From NCBI GenBank assembly GCA_963680875.1, contig OY804580.1:92967353-93031352 (forward strand): a stretch of DNA of 64,000 nt, read 5' to 3'. The notes below the pieces were generated by a model, which was given only the letters and a program-made list of their open reading frames with translations, made no database searches and was not told the origin of the DNA. Position numbers and translations under genes: made by a program. Shown one piece after another: positions 1 to 14,040 of this stretch; the stretch's first letter is position 1, and each line of letters opens with the position of its first letter. The DNA comes from Bathymodiolus brooksi. Its lineage: Eukaryota > Mollusca > Bivalvia > Mytilida > Modiolidae.

Positions 1-112
1 TGTTTCCTGTATTATATGCTATATCATATTTGTCATAATGTTGTTTCTGTTCTACAGGAACGGTTCCTGTATTTTGTGCTATATCATATTTTTCATGGGG
101 TTGTTTCTGTTC

Positions 113-131
113 TACAGGAATGGTTCCTGTA
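113..131. repeat. Representative of the per-unit perfect inverted repeat
   Basis: The consensus unit contains TACAGGAA-TGG-TTCCTGTA: two perfectly complementary 8-bp arms around a 3-nt centre. It sits between the T-rich stretch and ctgtgctat. This entry marks one intact copy, and most units in the window carry it. Many common variants alter only the centre (CGG in gaacggttcc, TGA in gaatgattcc, TGT in gaatgtttcc) and leave the arms intact. Others damage an arm (ggttactg, ggttgctg, acagaaatgg, ggttcatg). The dyad could extrude as a hairpin in either strand or transcript, or serve as a dimer-binding site. Neither is shown here. Confidence 0.85.
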
Positions 132-360
132 TTCTGTACTATATCATATTTGTCATAAGGTTGTTTCTCTTCTACAGGAATGGTTCCTGTATTCTGTACT
201 ATATCATATTTATCATAAGGTTGTTTCTGTTCTACAGGAATGGTTCCTGTATTATGTGCTATATCATATTTGTCATAAGGTTGTTTTTGTTCTACAGGAA
301 TGGTTCCTGTATTCTGTACTATATCATATTTGTCATAATGTTGTTTCTGTTCTACAGGAA

Positions 361-376
361 CGGTTCATTTATTTTG
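361..376 (-). other. Unit carrying in-frame TGA and an AATAAA hexamer on the minus strand
   Basis: The + strand cggttcatttattttg reads AAAATAAATGAACCG on the minus strand. AATAAA (368-373) directly precedes TGA (365-367) in the 20-residue repeat frame. The same unit recurs in most alpha blocks (e.g. 4,081, 6,841, 8,221, 10,261). A related beta unit, cctttattctg, also has AATAAA on the minus strand but no stop. AATAAA is the canonical eukaryotic poly(A) signal hexamer, but its presence in an AT-rich repeat is weak evidence of use. Confidence 0.35.
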
Positions 377-997
377 TACTATATCATATTTGTCATAGGG
401 TTGTTTCTGTTCTACAGGAATGGTTCCTGTATTCTGTGCTATATCATATTTGTCATAAGGTTGTTTCTGTTCTACAGGAATGGTTCCTGTATTCTGTACT
501 ATATCATATTTGTCATAAGGTTGTTTCTGTTCTACAGGAATGGTTCCTGTATTCTGTACTATATCATATTTATCATAAGGTTGTTTCTGTTCAACAGGAA
601 TGGTTCCTGTATTCTGTGCTATATCATATTTGTCGTAAGGTTGTTTCTGTTCTACAGGAATGGTTCCTGTATTATGTGCTATATCATATTTGTCATAAGG
701 TTGTTTTTGTTCTACAGGAATGGTTCCTGTATTCTGTACTATATCATATTTGTCATAAGGTTGTTTATGTTCTACAGGAATGGTTCCTGTATTCTGTACT
801 ATATCATATTTGTCATAAGGTTGTTTCTGTTCTACAGGAATGGTTCCTGTATTATGTGCTATATCATATTTGTCATAATGTTGTTTCTGTTCTACAGGGA
901 TGGTTCCTGTATTCTGTGCTATATCATATTTGTCATAAGGTTGTTTCTGTTCTGCAGGAATGGTTCCTGTATTCTGTACTATATGATATTTGTCATA

Positions 998-1010
998 GTG
1001 ATTGTTTATG
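998..1010. repeat. First 61-bp marker unit (gtgattgtttatg)
   Basis: The usual cataaggttgtttctgttc is replaced by catagtgattgtttatgttc, one base longer. The same unit is found near 2,684, 5,443, 8,862, 11,621, 14,679, 21,874, 23,256, 24,938, 27,697, 31,116, 33,875, 36,933 and 44,247. It is always followed by two or three units with tatatgatatttg instead of tatatcatatttg. It works as a landmark for the multi-kb blocks. In the minus-strand repeat frame it leads to EHKQSL and a stop. Confidence 0.9.
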
Positions 1011-2683
1011 TTCTACAGGAATGGTTCCTGTATTCTGTACTATATGATATTTGTCATAAGGTTTTTTCTGTTCTACAGGAATGGTTCATGTATTCTGTAC
1101 TATATGATATTTGTCATAAGGTTGTTTCTGTTCTACAGGAATGTTTCCTGTATTCTGTACTATATGATATTTGTCATAAGGTTGTTTCTGTTCTACATGA
1201 ATCGTTCCTGTATTCTGTGCTATATCATATTTGTCATAAGGTTTTTTCTGTTCTACAGGAATGGTACCTGTATTCAGTGCTATATCATATTTGTCATAAT
1301 GTTGTTTCCTATTCTACAGGAATGGTTCATGTATTATGTGCAATATGATATTTGTCATAAGGTTGTTTTTGTTCTGCATGAATGGTTCCTGTAGTATGTG
1401 TTGTATCATATTTGTCATAAGGTTGTTTCTGTTCTGCAGGATTGGTTCCTGTATTATGTGCTATATCATATTTGTCATAAGGTTTTTTCTGGTCTACAGG
1501 AATGTTTCCTGTATTCTCTGCTATGTCATATTTGTCATAATGTTGTTTCTGTTCTACAGGAATGGTTCCTGTATTCTCTGCTATATCATATTTGTCATCA
1601 GGTTTTTTCTGTTCTACAGGAATGGTTTCTGTATTATGTGCTATATCATATTTGTCATAAGGCTGTTTTTATTCTACAGGAATGGTTCCTGTATTCTGTA
1701 CTATATCATATTTGTCGTAAGGTTGTTTCTGTTCTACAGGAATGGTTCCTGTATTCTGTACTATATCATATTTATCATAAGGTTGTTTCTGTTCAACAGG
1801 AATGGTTCCTGTATTCTGTGCTATATCATATTTGTCGTAAGGTTGTTTCTGTTCTACAGGAATGGTTCCTGTATTATGTGCTATATCATATTTGTCATAA
1901 GGTTGTTTATGTTCTACAGGAATGGTTCCTGTATTCTGTACTATATCATATTTGTCATAAGGTTGTTTCTGTTCTACAGGAATGGTTCCTGTATTATGTG
2001 CTATATCATATTTGTCGTAAGGTTGTTTCTGTTCTACAGAAATGGTTCCTGTATTATATGCTATATCATATTTGTCATAATGTTGTTTCTGTTCTACAGG
2101 AACGGTTCCTGTATTTTGTGCTATATCATATTTGTCATGGGGTTGTTTCTGTTCTACAGGAATGGTTCCTGTATTCTGTGCTATATCATATTTGTCATAA
2201 GGTTGTTTCTGTTCTACAGGAATGGTTCCTGTATTCTGTACTATATCATATTTATCATAAGGTTGTTTCTGTTCAACAGGAATGGTTCCTGTATTCTGTG
2301 CTATATCATATTTGTCGTAAGGTTGTTTCTGTTCTACAGGAATGGTTCCTATATTATGTGCTATATCATATTTGTCATAAGGTTGTTTTTGTTCTACAGG
2401 AATGGTTCCTGTATTCTGTACTATATCATATTTGTCATAAGGTTGTTTATGTTCTACAGGAATGGTTCCTGTATTCTGTACTATATCATATTTGTCATAA
2501 GGTTGTTTCTGTTCTACAGGAATGGTTCCTGTATTATGTGCTATATCATATTTGTCATAATGTTGTTTCTGTTCTACAGGGATGGTTCCTGTATTCTGTG
2601 CTATATCATATTTGTCATAAAGTTGTTTCTGTTCTGCAGGAATGGTTCCTGTATTCTGTACTATATGATATTTGTCATAGTGA

Positions 2684-5600
2684 TTGTTTATGTTCTACAG
2701 GAATGGTTCCTGTATTCTGTACTATATGATATTTGTCATAAGGTTTTTTCTGTTCTACAGGAATGGTTCCTGTATTCTGTACTATATGATATTTGTCATA
2801 AGGTTGTTTCTGTTCTACAGGAATGTTTCCTGTATTCTGTACTATATGATATTTGTCATAAGGTTGTTTCTGTTCTACATGAATCGTTCCTGTATTCTGT
2901 GCTATATCATATTTGTCATAAGGTTGTTTCTGTTCTACAGGAATGGTACCTGTATTCAGTGCTATATCATATTTGTCATAATGTTGTTTCCTATTCTACA
3001 GGAATGGTTCATGTATTATGTGCAATATGATATTTGTCATAAGGTTGTTTTTGTTCTGCATGAATGGTTCCTGTAGTATGTGTTGTATCATATTTGTCAT
3101 AAGGTTGTTTCTGTTCTGCAGGATTGGTTCCTGTATTATGTGCTATATCATATTTGTCATAAGGTTTTTTCTGGTCTACAGGAATGTTTCCTGTATTCTC
3201 TGCTATGTCATATTTGTCATAATGTTGTTTCTGTTCTACAGGAATGGTTCCTGTATTCTCTGCTATATCATATTTGTCATCAGGTTTTTTCTGTTCTACA
3301 GGAATGGTTTCTGTATTATGTGCTATATCATATTTGTCATAAGGCTGTTTTTATTCTACAGGAATGGTTCCTGTATTCTGTACTATATCATATTTGTCGT
3401 AAGGTTGTTTCTGTTCTACAGGAATGTTTCCTGTATTCTGTGCATTATCATATTTGTCATAAGGTTGTTTCTGTTCTAGAGGAATGGTTCCTGTATTCTG
3501 TACTATATCATATTTGTCGTAAAGTTGTTTCTGTTCTACAGTAATGGTTCCTGTATTATGGCAATATCATATTTGTCATAATGTTGTTTCTGTTCTACAG
3601 GAATGGTTCCTGTATTATGTGCTATATCATATTTGTCGTAAGGTTGTTTCTGTTCTACAGGAATGGTTCCTGTATTATATGCTATATGATATTTGTCGTA
3701 AGGTTGTTTCTATTCTACAGAAATGTTTCCTGTATTATATGCTATATCATATTTGTCATAATGTTGTTTCTGTTCTACAGGAACGGTTCCTGTATTTTGT
3801 GCTATATCATATTTGTCATGGGGTTGTTTCTGTTCTACAGGAATGGTTCCTGTATTCTGTACTATATCATATTTGTCATAAGGTTGTTTCTGTTCTACAG
3901 GAATGGTTCCTGTATTCTGTACTATATCATATTTATCATAAGGTTGTTTCTGTTCTACAGGAATGGTTCCTGTATTATGTGCTATATCATATTTGTCATA
4001 AGGTTGTTTTTGTTCTACAGGAATGGTTCCTGTATTCTGTACTATATCATATTTGTCATAATGTTGTTTCTGTTCTACAGGAACGGTTCATTTATTTTGT
4101 GCTATATCATATTTGTCATAGGGTTGTTTCTGTTCTACAGGAATGGTTCCTGTATTCTGTGCTATATCATATTTGTCGTAAGGTTGTTTCTGTTCTACAG
4201 GAATGGTTCCTGTATTCTCTACTATATCATATTTGTCATAAGGTTGTTTCTGTTCTACAGGAATGATTCCTGTATTATGTGCTATATCATATTTGTCATA
4301 AAGTTGTTTTGTTCTACAGGATGGTTACTGTATTCTGTGCTATATCATATTTGTCGTAAGGTTGTTTCTGTTCTACAGGAATGGTTGCTGTATTCTCTAC
4401 TATATCATATTTGTCATAATGTTGTTTCTGTTCTACAGGAATGGTTCCTGTATTCTGTACTATATCATATTTGTCATAGGGTTGTTTTTGTTCTACAGGA
4501 ATGGTTCCTGTATTATGTGTTATATCATATTTGTCATAAGGTTGTTTTTGTTCTACAGGAATGGTTCCTGTATTCTCTACTATATCATATTTGTCATAAG
4601 GTTTTTTCTGTTCTACAGGAATGGGTACTGTATTCTGTACTATATCATATTTGTCGTAAGGTTGTTTCTGTTCTACAGGAATGGTTCCAGTATTATGTGC
4701 TATATCATATTTGTCATAATGTTGTTTTTGTTCTACAGGGATGGTTCCTGTATTCTGTGCTATATCATATTTGTCATAAGGTTGTTTCTGTTCTACAGGA
4801 ATGTTTCCTGTATTCTGTGTAATATCATATTTGTCATAAGGTTGTTTCTGTTCTACAGGAACGGTTCCTGTATTTTGTGCTATATCATATTTGTCATGGG
4901 GTTGTTTCTGTTCTACAGGAATGGTTCCTGTATTCTGTACTATATCATATTTGTCATAAGGTTGTTTCTGTTCTACAGGAATGGTTCCTGTATTCTGTAC
5001 TATATCATATTTATCATAAGGTTGTTTCTGTTCAACAGGAATGGTTCCTGTATTCTGTGCTATATCATATTTGTCGTAAGGTTGTTTCTGTTCTACAGGA
5101 ATGGTTCCTGTATTATGTGCTATATCATATTTGTCATAAGGTTGTTTTTGTTCTACAGGAATGGTTCCTGTATTCTGTACTATATCATATTTGTCATAAG
5201 GTTGTTTCTGTTCTACAGGAATGGTTCCTGTATTCTGTACTATATCATATTTGTCATAAGGTTGTTTCTGTTCTACAGGAATGGTTCCTGTATTATGTGC
5301 TATATCATATTTGTCATAATGTTGTTTCTGTTCTACAGGGATGGTTCCTGTATTCTGTGCTATATCATATTTGTCATAAGGTTGTTTCTGTTCTGCAGGA
5401 ATGGTTCCTGTATTCTGTACTATATGATATTTGTCATAGTGATTGTTTATGTTCTACAGGAATGGTTCCTGTATTCTGTACTATATGATATTTGTCATAA
5501 GGTTTTTTCTGTTCTACAGGAATGGTTCCTGTATTCTGTACTATATGATATTTGTCATAAGGTTGTTTCTGTTCTACAGGAATGTTTCCTGTATTCTGTA

Positions 5601-6605
5601 CTATATGATATTTGTCATAAGGTTGTTTCTGTTCTACATGAATCGTTCCTGTATTCTGTGCTATATCATATTTGTCATAAGGTTGTTTCTGTTCTACAGG
5701 AATGGTACCTGTATTCAGTGCTATATCATATTTGTCATAATGTTGTTTCATATTCTACAGGAATGGTTCATGTATTATGTGCAATATGATATTTGTCATA
5801 AGGTTGTTTTTGTTCTGCATGAATGGTTCCTGTAGTATGTGTTGTATCATATTTGTCATAAGGTTGTTTCTGTTCTGCAGGATTGGTTCCTGTATTATGT
5901 GCTATATCATATTTGTCATAAGGTTTTTTCTGGTCTACAGGAATGTTTCCTGTATTCTCTGCTATGTCATATTTGTCATAATGTTGTTTCTGTTCTACAG
6001 GAATGGTTCCTGTATTCTGTGCTATATCATATTTGTCATCAGGTTTTTTCTGTTCTACAGGAATGGTTTCTGTATTATGTGCTATATCATATTTGTCATA
6101 AGGCTGTTTTTATTCTACAGGAATGGTTCCTGTATTCTGTACTATATCATATTTGTCGTAAGGTTGTTTCTGTTCTACAGGAATGTTTCCTGTATTCTGT
6201 GTAATATCATATTTGTCATAAGGTTGTTTCTGTTCTAGAGGAATGGTTCCTGTATTCTGTACTATATCATATTTGTCGTAAGGTTGTTTCTGTTCTACAG
6301 TAATGGTTCCTGTATTATGGCAATATCATATTTGTCATAATGTTGTTTCTGTTCTACAGGAATGGTTCCTGTATTATGTGCTATATCATATTTGTCGTAA
6401 GGTTGTTTCTGTTCTACAGGAATGGTTCCTGTATTATATGCTATATGATATTTGTCGTAAGGTTGTTTCTATTCTACAGAAATGTTTCCTGTATTATATG
6501 CTATATCATATTTGTCATAATGTTGTTTCTGTTCTACAGGAACGGTTCCTGTATTTTGTGCTATATCATATTTGTCATGGGGTTGTTTCTGTTCTACAGG
6601 AATGG
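2684..6605. repeat. 6,178-bp-period repeat, first copy
   Basis: The sequence from 2,684 to about 6,605 recurs at 8,862 to about 12,783 with a constant offset of 6,178 bp, including all its off-length units. After 6,605 this copy continues with ggttcctgtattctgtactat units, while the second copy switches to a ggttgctgtattctctac unit at 12,783. The whole pair is duplicated again in the 22-kb copy at 24,938 and 31,116. Confidence 0.88.
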
Positions 6606-8861
6606 TTCCTGTATTCTGTACTATATCATATTTGTCATAAGGTTGTTTCTGTTCTACAGGAATGGTTCCTGTATTCTGTACTATATCATATTTATCATAA
6701 GGTTGTTTCTGTTCTACAGGAATGGTTCCTGTATTATGTGCTATATCATATTTGTCATAAGGTTGTTTTTGTTCTACAGGAATGGTTCCTGTATTCTGTA
6801 CTATATCATATTTGTCATAATGTTGTTTCTGTTCTACAGGAACGGTTCATTTATTTTGTGCTATATCATATTTGTCATAGGGTTGTTTCTGTTCTACAGG
6901 AATGGTTCCTGTATTCTGTGCTATATCATATTTGTCATAAGGTTGTTTCTGTTCTACAGGAATGGTTCCTGTATTCTGTACTATATCATATTTGTCATAA
7001 GGTTGTTTCTGTTCTACAGGAATGATTCCTGTATTATGTGCTATATCATATTTGTCATAAAGTTGTTTTGTTCTACAGGGATGGTTACTGTATTCTGTGC
7101 TATATCATATTTGTCGTAAGGTTGTTTCTGTTCTACAGGAATGGTTGCTGTATTCTCTACTATATCATATTTGTCATAATGTTGTTTCTGTTCTACAGGA
7201 ATGGTTCCTGTATTCTGTACTATATCATATTTGTCATAGGGTTGTTTTTGTTCTACAGGAATGGTTCCTGTATTATGTGTTATATCATATTTGTCATAAG
7301 GTTGTTTTTGTTCTACATGAATGGTTCCTGTATTCTCTACTATATCATATTTGTCATAAGGTTTTTTCTGTTCTACAGGAATGGGTACTGTATTCTGTAC
7401 TATATCATATTTGTCGTAAGGTTGTTTCTGTTCTACAGGAATGGTTCCAGTATTATGTGCTATATCATATTTGTCATAATGTTGTTTTTGTTCTACAGGG
7501 ATGGTTCCTGTATTCTGTGCTATATCATATTTGTCATAAGGTTGTTTCTGTTCTACAGGAATGTTTCCTGTATTCTGTGTAATATCATATTTGTCATAAG
7601 GTTGTTTCTGTTCTAGAGGAATGGTTCCTGTATTCTGTACTATATCATATTTGTCGTAAAGTTGTTTCTGTTCTACAGTAATGGTTCCTGTATTATGGCA
7701 ATATCATATTTGTCATAATGTTGTTTCTGTTCTACAGGAATGGTTCCTGTATTATGTGCTATATCATATTTGTCGTAAGGTTGTTTCTGTTCTACAGGAA
7801 TGGTTCCTGTATTATATGCTATATGATATTTGTCGTAAGGTTGTTTCTATTCTACAGAAATGTTTCCTGTATTATATGCTATATCATATTTGTCATAATG
7901 TTGTTTCTGTTCTACAGGAACGGTTCCTGTATTTTGTGCTATATCATATTTTTCATGGGGTTGTTTCTGTTCTACAGGAATGGTTCCTGTATTCTGTACT
8001 ATATCATATTTGTCATAAGGTTGTTTCTGTTCTACAGGAATGGTTCCTGTATTCTGTACTATATCATATTTATCATAAGGTTGTTTCTGTTCTACAGGAA
8101 TGGTTCCTGTATTATGTGCTATATCATATTTGTCATAAGGTTGTTTTTGTTCTACAGGAATGGTTCCTGTATTCTGTACTATATCATATTTGTCATAATG
8201 TTGTTTCTGTTCTACAGGAACGGTTCATTTATTTTGTGCTATATCATATTTGTCATAGGGTTGTTTCTGTTCTACAGGAATGGTTCCTGTATTCTGTGCT
8301 ATATCATATTTGTCATAAGGTTGTTTCTGTTCTACAGGAATGGTTCCTGTATTCTGTACTATATCATATTTGTCATAAGGTTGTTTCTGTTCTACAGGAA
8401 TGGTTCCTGTATTCTGTACTATATCATATTTATCATAAGGTTGTTTCTGTTCAACAGGAATGGTTCCTGTATTCTGTGCTATATCATATTTGTCGTAAGG
8501 TTGTTTCTGTTCTACAGGAATGGTTCCTGTATTATGTGCTATATCATATTTGTCATAAGGTTGTTTTTGTTCTACAGGAATGGTTCCTGTATTCTGTACT
8601 ATATCATATTTGTCATAAGGTTGTTTATGTTCTACAGGAATGGTTCCTGTATTCTGTACTATATCATATTTGTCATAAGGTTGTTTCTGTTCTACAGGAA
8701 TGGTTCCTGTATTATGTGCTATATCATATTTGTCATAATGTTGTTTCTGTTCTACAGGGATGGTTCCTGTATTCTGTGCTATATCATATTTGTCATAAGG
8801 TTGTTTCTGTTCTGCAGGAATGGTTCCTGTATTCTGTACTATATGATATTTGTCATAGTGA

Positions 8862-11800
8862 TTGTTTATGTTCTACAGGAATGGTTCCTGTATTCTGTAC
8901 TATATGATATTTGTCATAAGGTTTTTTCTGTTCTACAGGAATGGTTCATGTATTCTGTACTATATGATATTTGTCATAAGGTTGTTTCTGTTCTACAGGA
9001 ATGTTTCCTGTATTCTGTACTATATAATATTTGTCATAAGGTTGTTTCTGTTCTACATGAATCGTTCCTGTATTCTGTGCTATATCATATTTGTCATAAG
9101 GTTGTTTCTGTTCTACAGGAATGGTACCTGTATTCAGTGCTATATCATATTTGTCATAATGTTGTTTCCTATTCTACAGGAATGGTTCATGTATTATGTG
9201 CAATATGATATTTGTCATAAGGTTGTTTTTGTTCTGCATGAATGGTTCCTGTAGTATGTGTTGTATCATATTTGTCATAAGGTTGTTTCTGTTCTGCAGG
9301 ATTGGTTCCTGTATTATGTGCTATATCATATTTGTCATAAGGTTTTTTCTGGTCTACAGGAATGTTTCCTGTATTCTCTGCTATGTCATATTTGTCATAA
9401 TGTTGTTTCTGTTCTACAGGAATGGTTCCTGTATTCTCTGCTATATCATATTTGTCTTCAGGTTTTTTCTGTTCTACAGGAATGGTTTCTGTATTATGTG
9501 CTATATCATATTTGTCATAAGGCTGTTTTTATTCTACAGGAATGGTTCCTGTATTCTGTACTATATCATATTTGTCGTAAGGTTGTTTCTGTTCTACAGG
9601 AATGTTTCCTGTATTCTGTGCAATATCATATTTGTCATAAGGTTGTTTCTGTTCTAGAGGAATGGTTCCTGTATTCTGTACTATATCATATTTGTCGTAA
9701 AGTTGTTTCTGTTCTACAGTAATGGTTCCTGTATTATGGCAATATCATATTTGTCATAATGTTGTTTCTGTTCTACAGGAATGGTTCCTGTATTATGTGC
9801 TATATCATATTTGTCGTAAGGTTGTTTCTGTTCTACAGGAATGGTTCCTGTATTATATGCTATATGATATTTGTCGTAAGGTTGTTTCTATTCTACAGAA
9901 ATGTTTCCTGTATTATATGCTATATCATATTTGTCATAATGTTGTTTCTGTTCTACAGGAACGGTTCCTGTATTTTGTGCTATATCATATTTGTCATGGG
10001 GTTGTTTCTGTTCTACAGGAATGGTTCCTGTATTCTGTACTATATCATATTTGTCATAAGGTTGTTTCTGTTCTACAGGAATGGTTCCTGTATTCTGTAC
10101 TATATCATATTTATCATAAGGTTGTTTCTGTTCTACAGGAATGGTTCCTGTATTATGTGCTATATCATATTTGTCATAAGGTTGTTTTTGTTCTACAGGA
10201 ATGGTTCCTGTATTCTGTACTATATCATATTTGTCATAATGTTGTTTCTGTTCTACAGGAACGGTTCATTTATTTTGTGCTATATCATATTTGTCATAGG
10301 GTTGTTTCTGTTCTACAGGAATGGTTCCTGTATTCTGTGCTATATCATATTTGTCATAAGGTTGTTTCTGTTCTACAGGAATGGTTCCTGTATTCTCTAC
10401 TATATCATATTTGTCATAAGGTTGTTTCTGTTCTACAGGAATGATTCCTGTATTATGTGCTATATCATATTTGTCATAAAGTTGTTTTGTTCTACAGGAT
10501 GGTTACTGTATTCTGTGCTATATCATATTTGTCGTAAGGTTGTTTCTGTTCTACAGGAATGGTTGCTGTATTCTCTACTATATCATATTTGTCATAATGT
10601 TGTTTCTGTTCTACAGGAATGGTTCCTGTATTCTGTACTATATCATATTTGTCATAGGGTTGTTTTTGTTCTACAGGAATGGTTCCTGTATTATGTGTTA
10701 TATCATATTTGTCATAAGGTTGTTTTTGTTCTACAGGAATGGTTCCTGTATTCTCTACTATATCATATTTGTCATAAGGTTTTTTCTGTTCTACAGGAAT
10801 GGGTACTGTATTCTGTACTATATCATATTTGTCGTAAGGTTGTTTCTGTTCTACAGGAATGGTTCCAGTATTATGTGCTATATCATATTTGTCATAATGT
10901 TGTTTTTGTTCTACAGGGATGGTTCCTGTATTCTGTGCTATATCATATTTGTCATAAGGTTGTTTCTGTTCTACAGGAATGTTTCCTGTATTCTGTGTAA
11001 TATCATATTTGTCATAAGGTTGTTTCTGTTCTACAGGAACGGTTCCTGTATTTTGTGCTATATCATATTTGTCATGGGGTTGTTTCTGTTCTACAGGAAT
11101 GGTTCCTGTATTCTGTACTATATCATATTTGTCATAAAGTTGTTTCTGTTCTACAGGAATGGTTCCTGTATTCTGTACTATATCATATTTATCATAAGGT
11201 TGTTTCTGTTCAACAGGAATGGTTCCTGTATTCTGTGCTATATCATATTTGTCGTAAGGTTGTTTCTGTTCTACAGGAATGGTTCCTGTATTATGTGCTA
11301 TATCATATTTGTCATAAGGTTGTTTTTGTTCTACAGGAATGGTTCCTGTATTCTGTACTATATCATATTTGTCATAAGGTTGTTTATGTTCTACAGGAAT
11401 GGTTCCTGTATTCTGTTCTATATCATATTTGTCATAAGGTTGTTTCTGTTCTACAGGAATGGTTCCTGTATTATGTGCTATATCATATTTGTCATAATGT
11501 TGTTTCTGTTCTACAGGGATGGTTCCTGTATTCTGTGCTATATCATATTTGTCATAAGGTTGTTTCTGTTCTGCAGGAATGGTTCCGGTATTCTGTACTA
11601 TATGATATTTGTCATAGTGATTGTTTATGTTCTACAGGAATGGTTCCTGTATTCTGTACTATATGATATTTGTCATAAGGTTTTTTCTGTTCTACAGGAA
11701 TGGTTCCTGTATTCTGTACTATATGATATTTGTCATAAGGTTGTTTCTGTTCTACAGGAATGTTTCCTGTATTCTGTACTATATGATATTTGTCATAAGG

Positions 11801-12783
11801 TTGTTTCTGTTCTACATGAATCGTTCCTGTATTCTGTGCTATATCATATTTGTCATAAGGTTGTTTCTGTTTTACAGGAATGGTACCTGTATTCAGTGCA
11901 ATATCATATTTGTCATAATGTTGTTTCATATTCTACAGGAATGGTTCATGTATTATGTGCAATATGATATTTGTCATAAGGTTGTTTTTGTTCTGCATGA
12001 ATGGTTCCTGTAGTATGTGTTGTATCATATTTGTCATAAGGTTGTTTCTGTTCTGCAGGATTGGTTCCTGTATTATGTGCTATATCATATTTGTCATAAG
12101 GTTTTTTCTGGTCTACAGGAATGTTTCCTGTATTCTCTGCTATGTCATATTTGTCATAATGTTGTTTCTGTTCTACAGGAATGGTTCCTGTATTCTGTGC
12201 TATATCATATTTGTCATCAGGTTTTTTCTGTTCTACAGGAATGGTTTCTGTATTATGTGCTATATCATATTTGTCATAAGGCTGTTTTTATTCTACAGGA
12301 ATGGTTCCTGTATTCTGTACTATATCATATTTGTTGTAAGGTTGTTTCTGTTCTACAGGAATGTTTCCTGTATTCTGTGTAATATCATATTTGTCATAAG
12401 GTTGTTTCTGTTCTAGAGGAATGGTTCCTGTATTCTGTACTATATCATATTTGTCGTAAAGTTGTTTCTGTTCTACAGTAATGGTTCCTGTATTATGGCA
12501 ATATCATATTTGTCATAATGTTGTTTCTGTTCTACAGGAATGGTTCCTGTATTATGTGCTATATCATATTTGTCGTAAGGTTGTTTCTGTTCTACAGGAA
12601 TGGTTCCTGTATTATATGCTATATGATATTTGTCGTAAGGTTGTTTCTATTCTACAGAAATGTTTCCTGTATTATATGCTATATCATATTTGTCATAATG
12701 TTGTTTCTGTTCTACAGGAACGGTTCCTGTATTTTGTGCTATATCATATTTGTCATGGGGTTGTTTCTGTTCTACAGGAATGG
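8862..12783. repeat. 6,178-bp-period repeat, second copy
   Basis: This is the counterpart of 2,684-6,605 at offset 6,178. It carries small private changes such as ggttcatg near 8,946, a gttttacagg unit near 11,875 and gtgcaatatc near 11,897. These changes recur or partly recur in the 22-kb duplicate (31,116-35,037). They therefore arose before the 22-kb duplication. Confidence 0.87.
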
Positions 12784-13321
12784 TTGCTGTATTCTCTACT
12801 ATATCATATTTGTCATAATGTTGTTTCTGTTCTACAGGAATGGTTCCTGTATTCTGTACTATATCATATTTGTCATAGGGTTGTTTTTGTTCTACAGGAA
12901 TGGTTCCTGTATTATGTGTTATATCATATTTGTCATAAGGTTGTTTTTGTTCTACAGGAATGGTTCCTGTATTCTCTACTATATCATATTTGTCATAAGG
13001 TTTTTTCTGTTCTACAGGAATGGGTACTGTATTCTGTACTATATCATATTTGTCGTAAGGTTGTTTCTGTTCTACAGGAATGGTTCCAGTATTATGTGCT
13101 ATATCATATTTGTCATAATGTTGTTTTTGTTCTACAGGGATGGTTCCTGTATTCTGTGCTATATCATATTTGTCATAAGGTTGTTTCTGTTCTACAGGAA
13201 TGTTTCCTGTATTCTGTGTAATATCATATTTGTCATAAGGTTGTTTCTGTTCTAGAGGAATGGTTCCTGTATTCTGTACTATATCATATTTGTCGTAAAG
13301 TTGTTTCTGTTCTACAGTAAT

Positions 13322-14040
13322 GGTTCCTGTATTATGGCAATATCATATTTGTCATAATGTTGTTTCTGTTCTACAGGAATGGTTCCTGTATTATGTGCTA
13401 TATCATATTTGTCGTAAGGTTGTTTCTGTTCTACAGGAATGGTTCCTGTATTATATGCAATATGATATTTGTCGCAAGGTTGTTTCTATTCTACAGAAAT
13501 GTTTCCTGTATTATATGCTATATCATATTTGTCATAATGTTGTTTCTGTTCTACAGGAATGGTTCCTGTATTATGTGCTATATCATATTTGTCATAAGGT
13601 TGTTTTTGTTCTACAGGAATGGTTCCTGTATTCTGTACTATATCATATTTGTCATAATGTTGTTTCTGTTCTACAGGAACGTTCATTTATTTTGTGCTAT
13701 ATCATATTTGTCATAGGGTTGTTTCTGTTCTACAGGAATGGTTCCTGTATTCTGTGCTATATCATATTTGTCATAAGGTTGTTTCTGTTCTACAGGAATG
13801 GTTCCTGTATTCTGTACTATATCATATTTCTCATAAGGTTGTTTCTGTTCTACAGGAATGGTTCCTGTATTCTGTACTATATCATATTTATCATAAGGTT
13901 GTTTCTGTTCAACAGGAATGGTTCCTGTATTCTGTGCTATATCATATTTGTCATAAGGTTGTTTTTGTTCTACAGGAATGGTTCCTGTATTCTGTACTAT
14001 ATCATATTTGTCATAATGTTGTTTCTGTTCTACAGGAACG
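13322..14040. repeat. 359-bp tandem duplication with shared one-base deletion
   Basis: Two units reading gaacgttcatttattttg, near 13,678 and 14,037, each lack one g of the usual gaacggttcatttattttg. They lie 359 bp apart and are followed by the same series of units, including an unusual tatttctcataagg unit near 13,826 and 14,186. A local tandem duplication of six units, one of them 59 bp, explains this. The pattern is present again at 35,932 and 36,291 in the second 22-kb copy. Confidence 0.82.

Noticed and set aside
1336..3030. A 564-codon + strand open frame (LFLFYRNGSCILYYIIFVIR repeats) as a gene, also at 23,590-25,284
   Set aside because: It switches from one repeat frame to another at the 61-bp marker unit, so the product is a composite of two unrelated translations. 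The second copy is simply the 22-kb duplicate.
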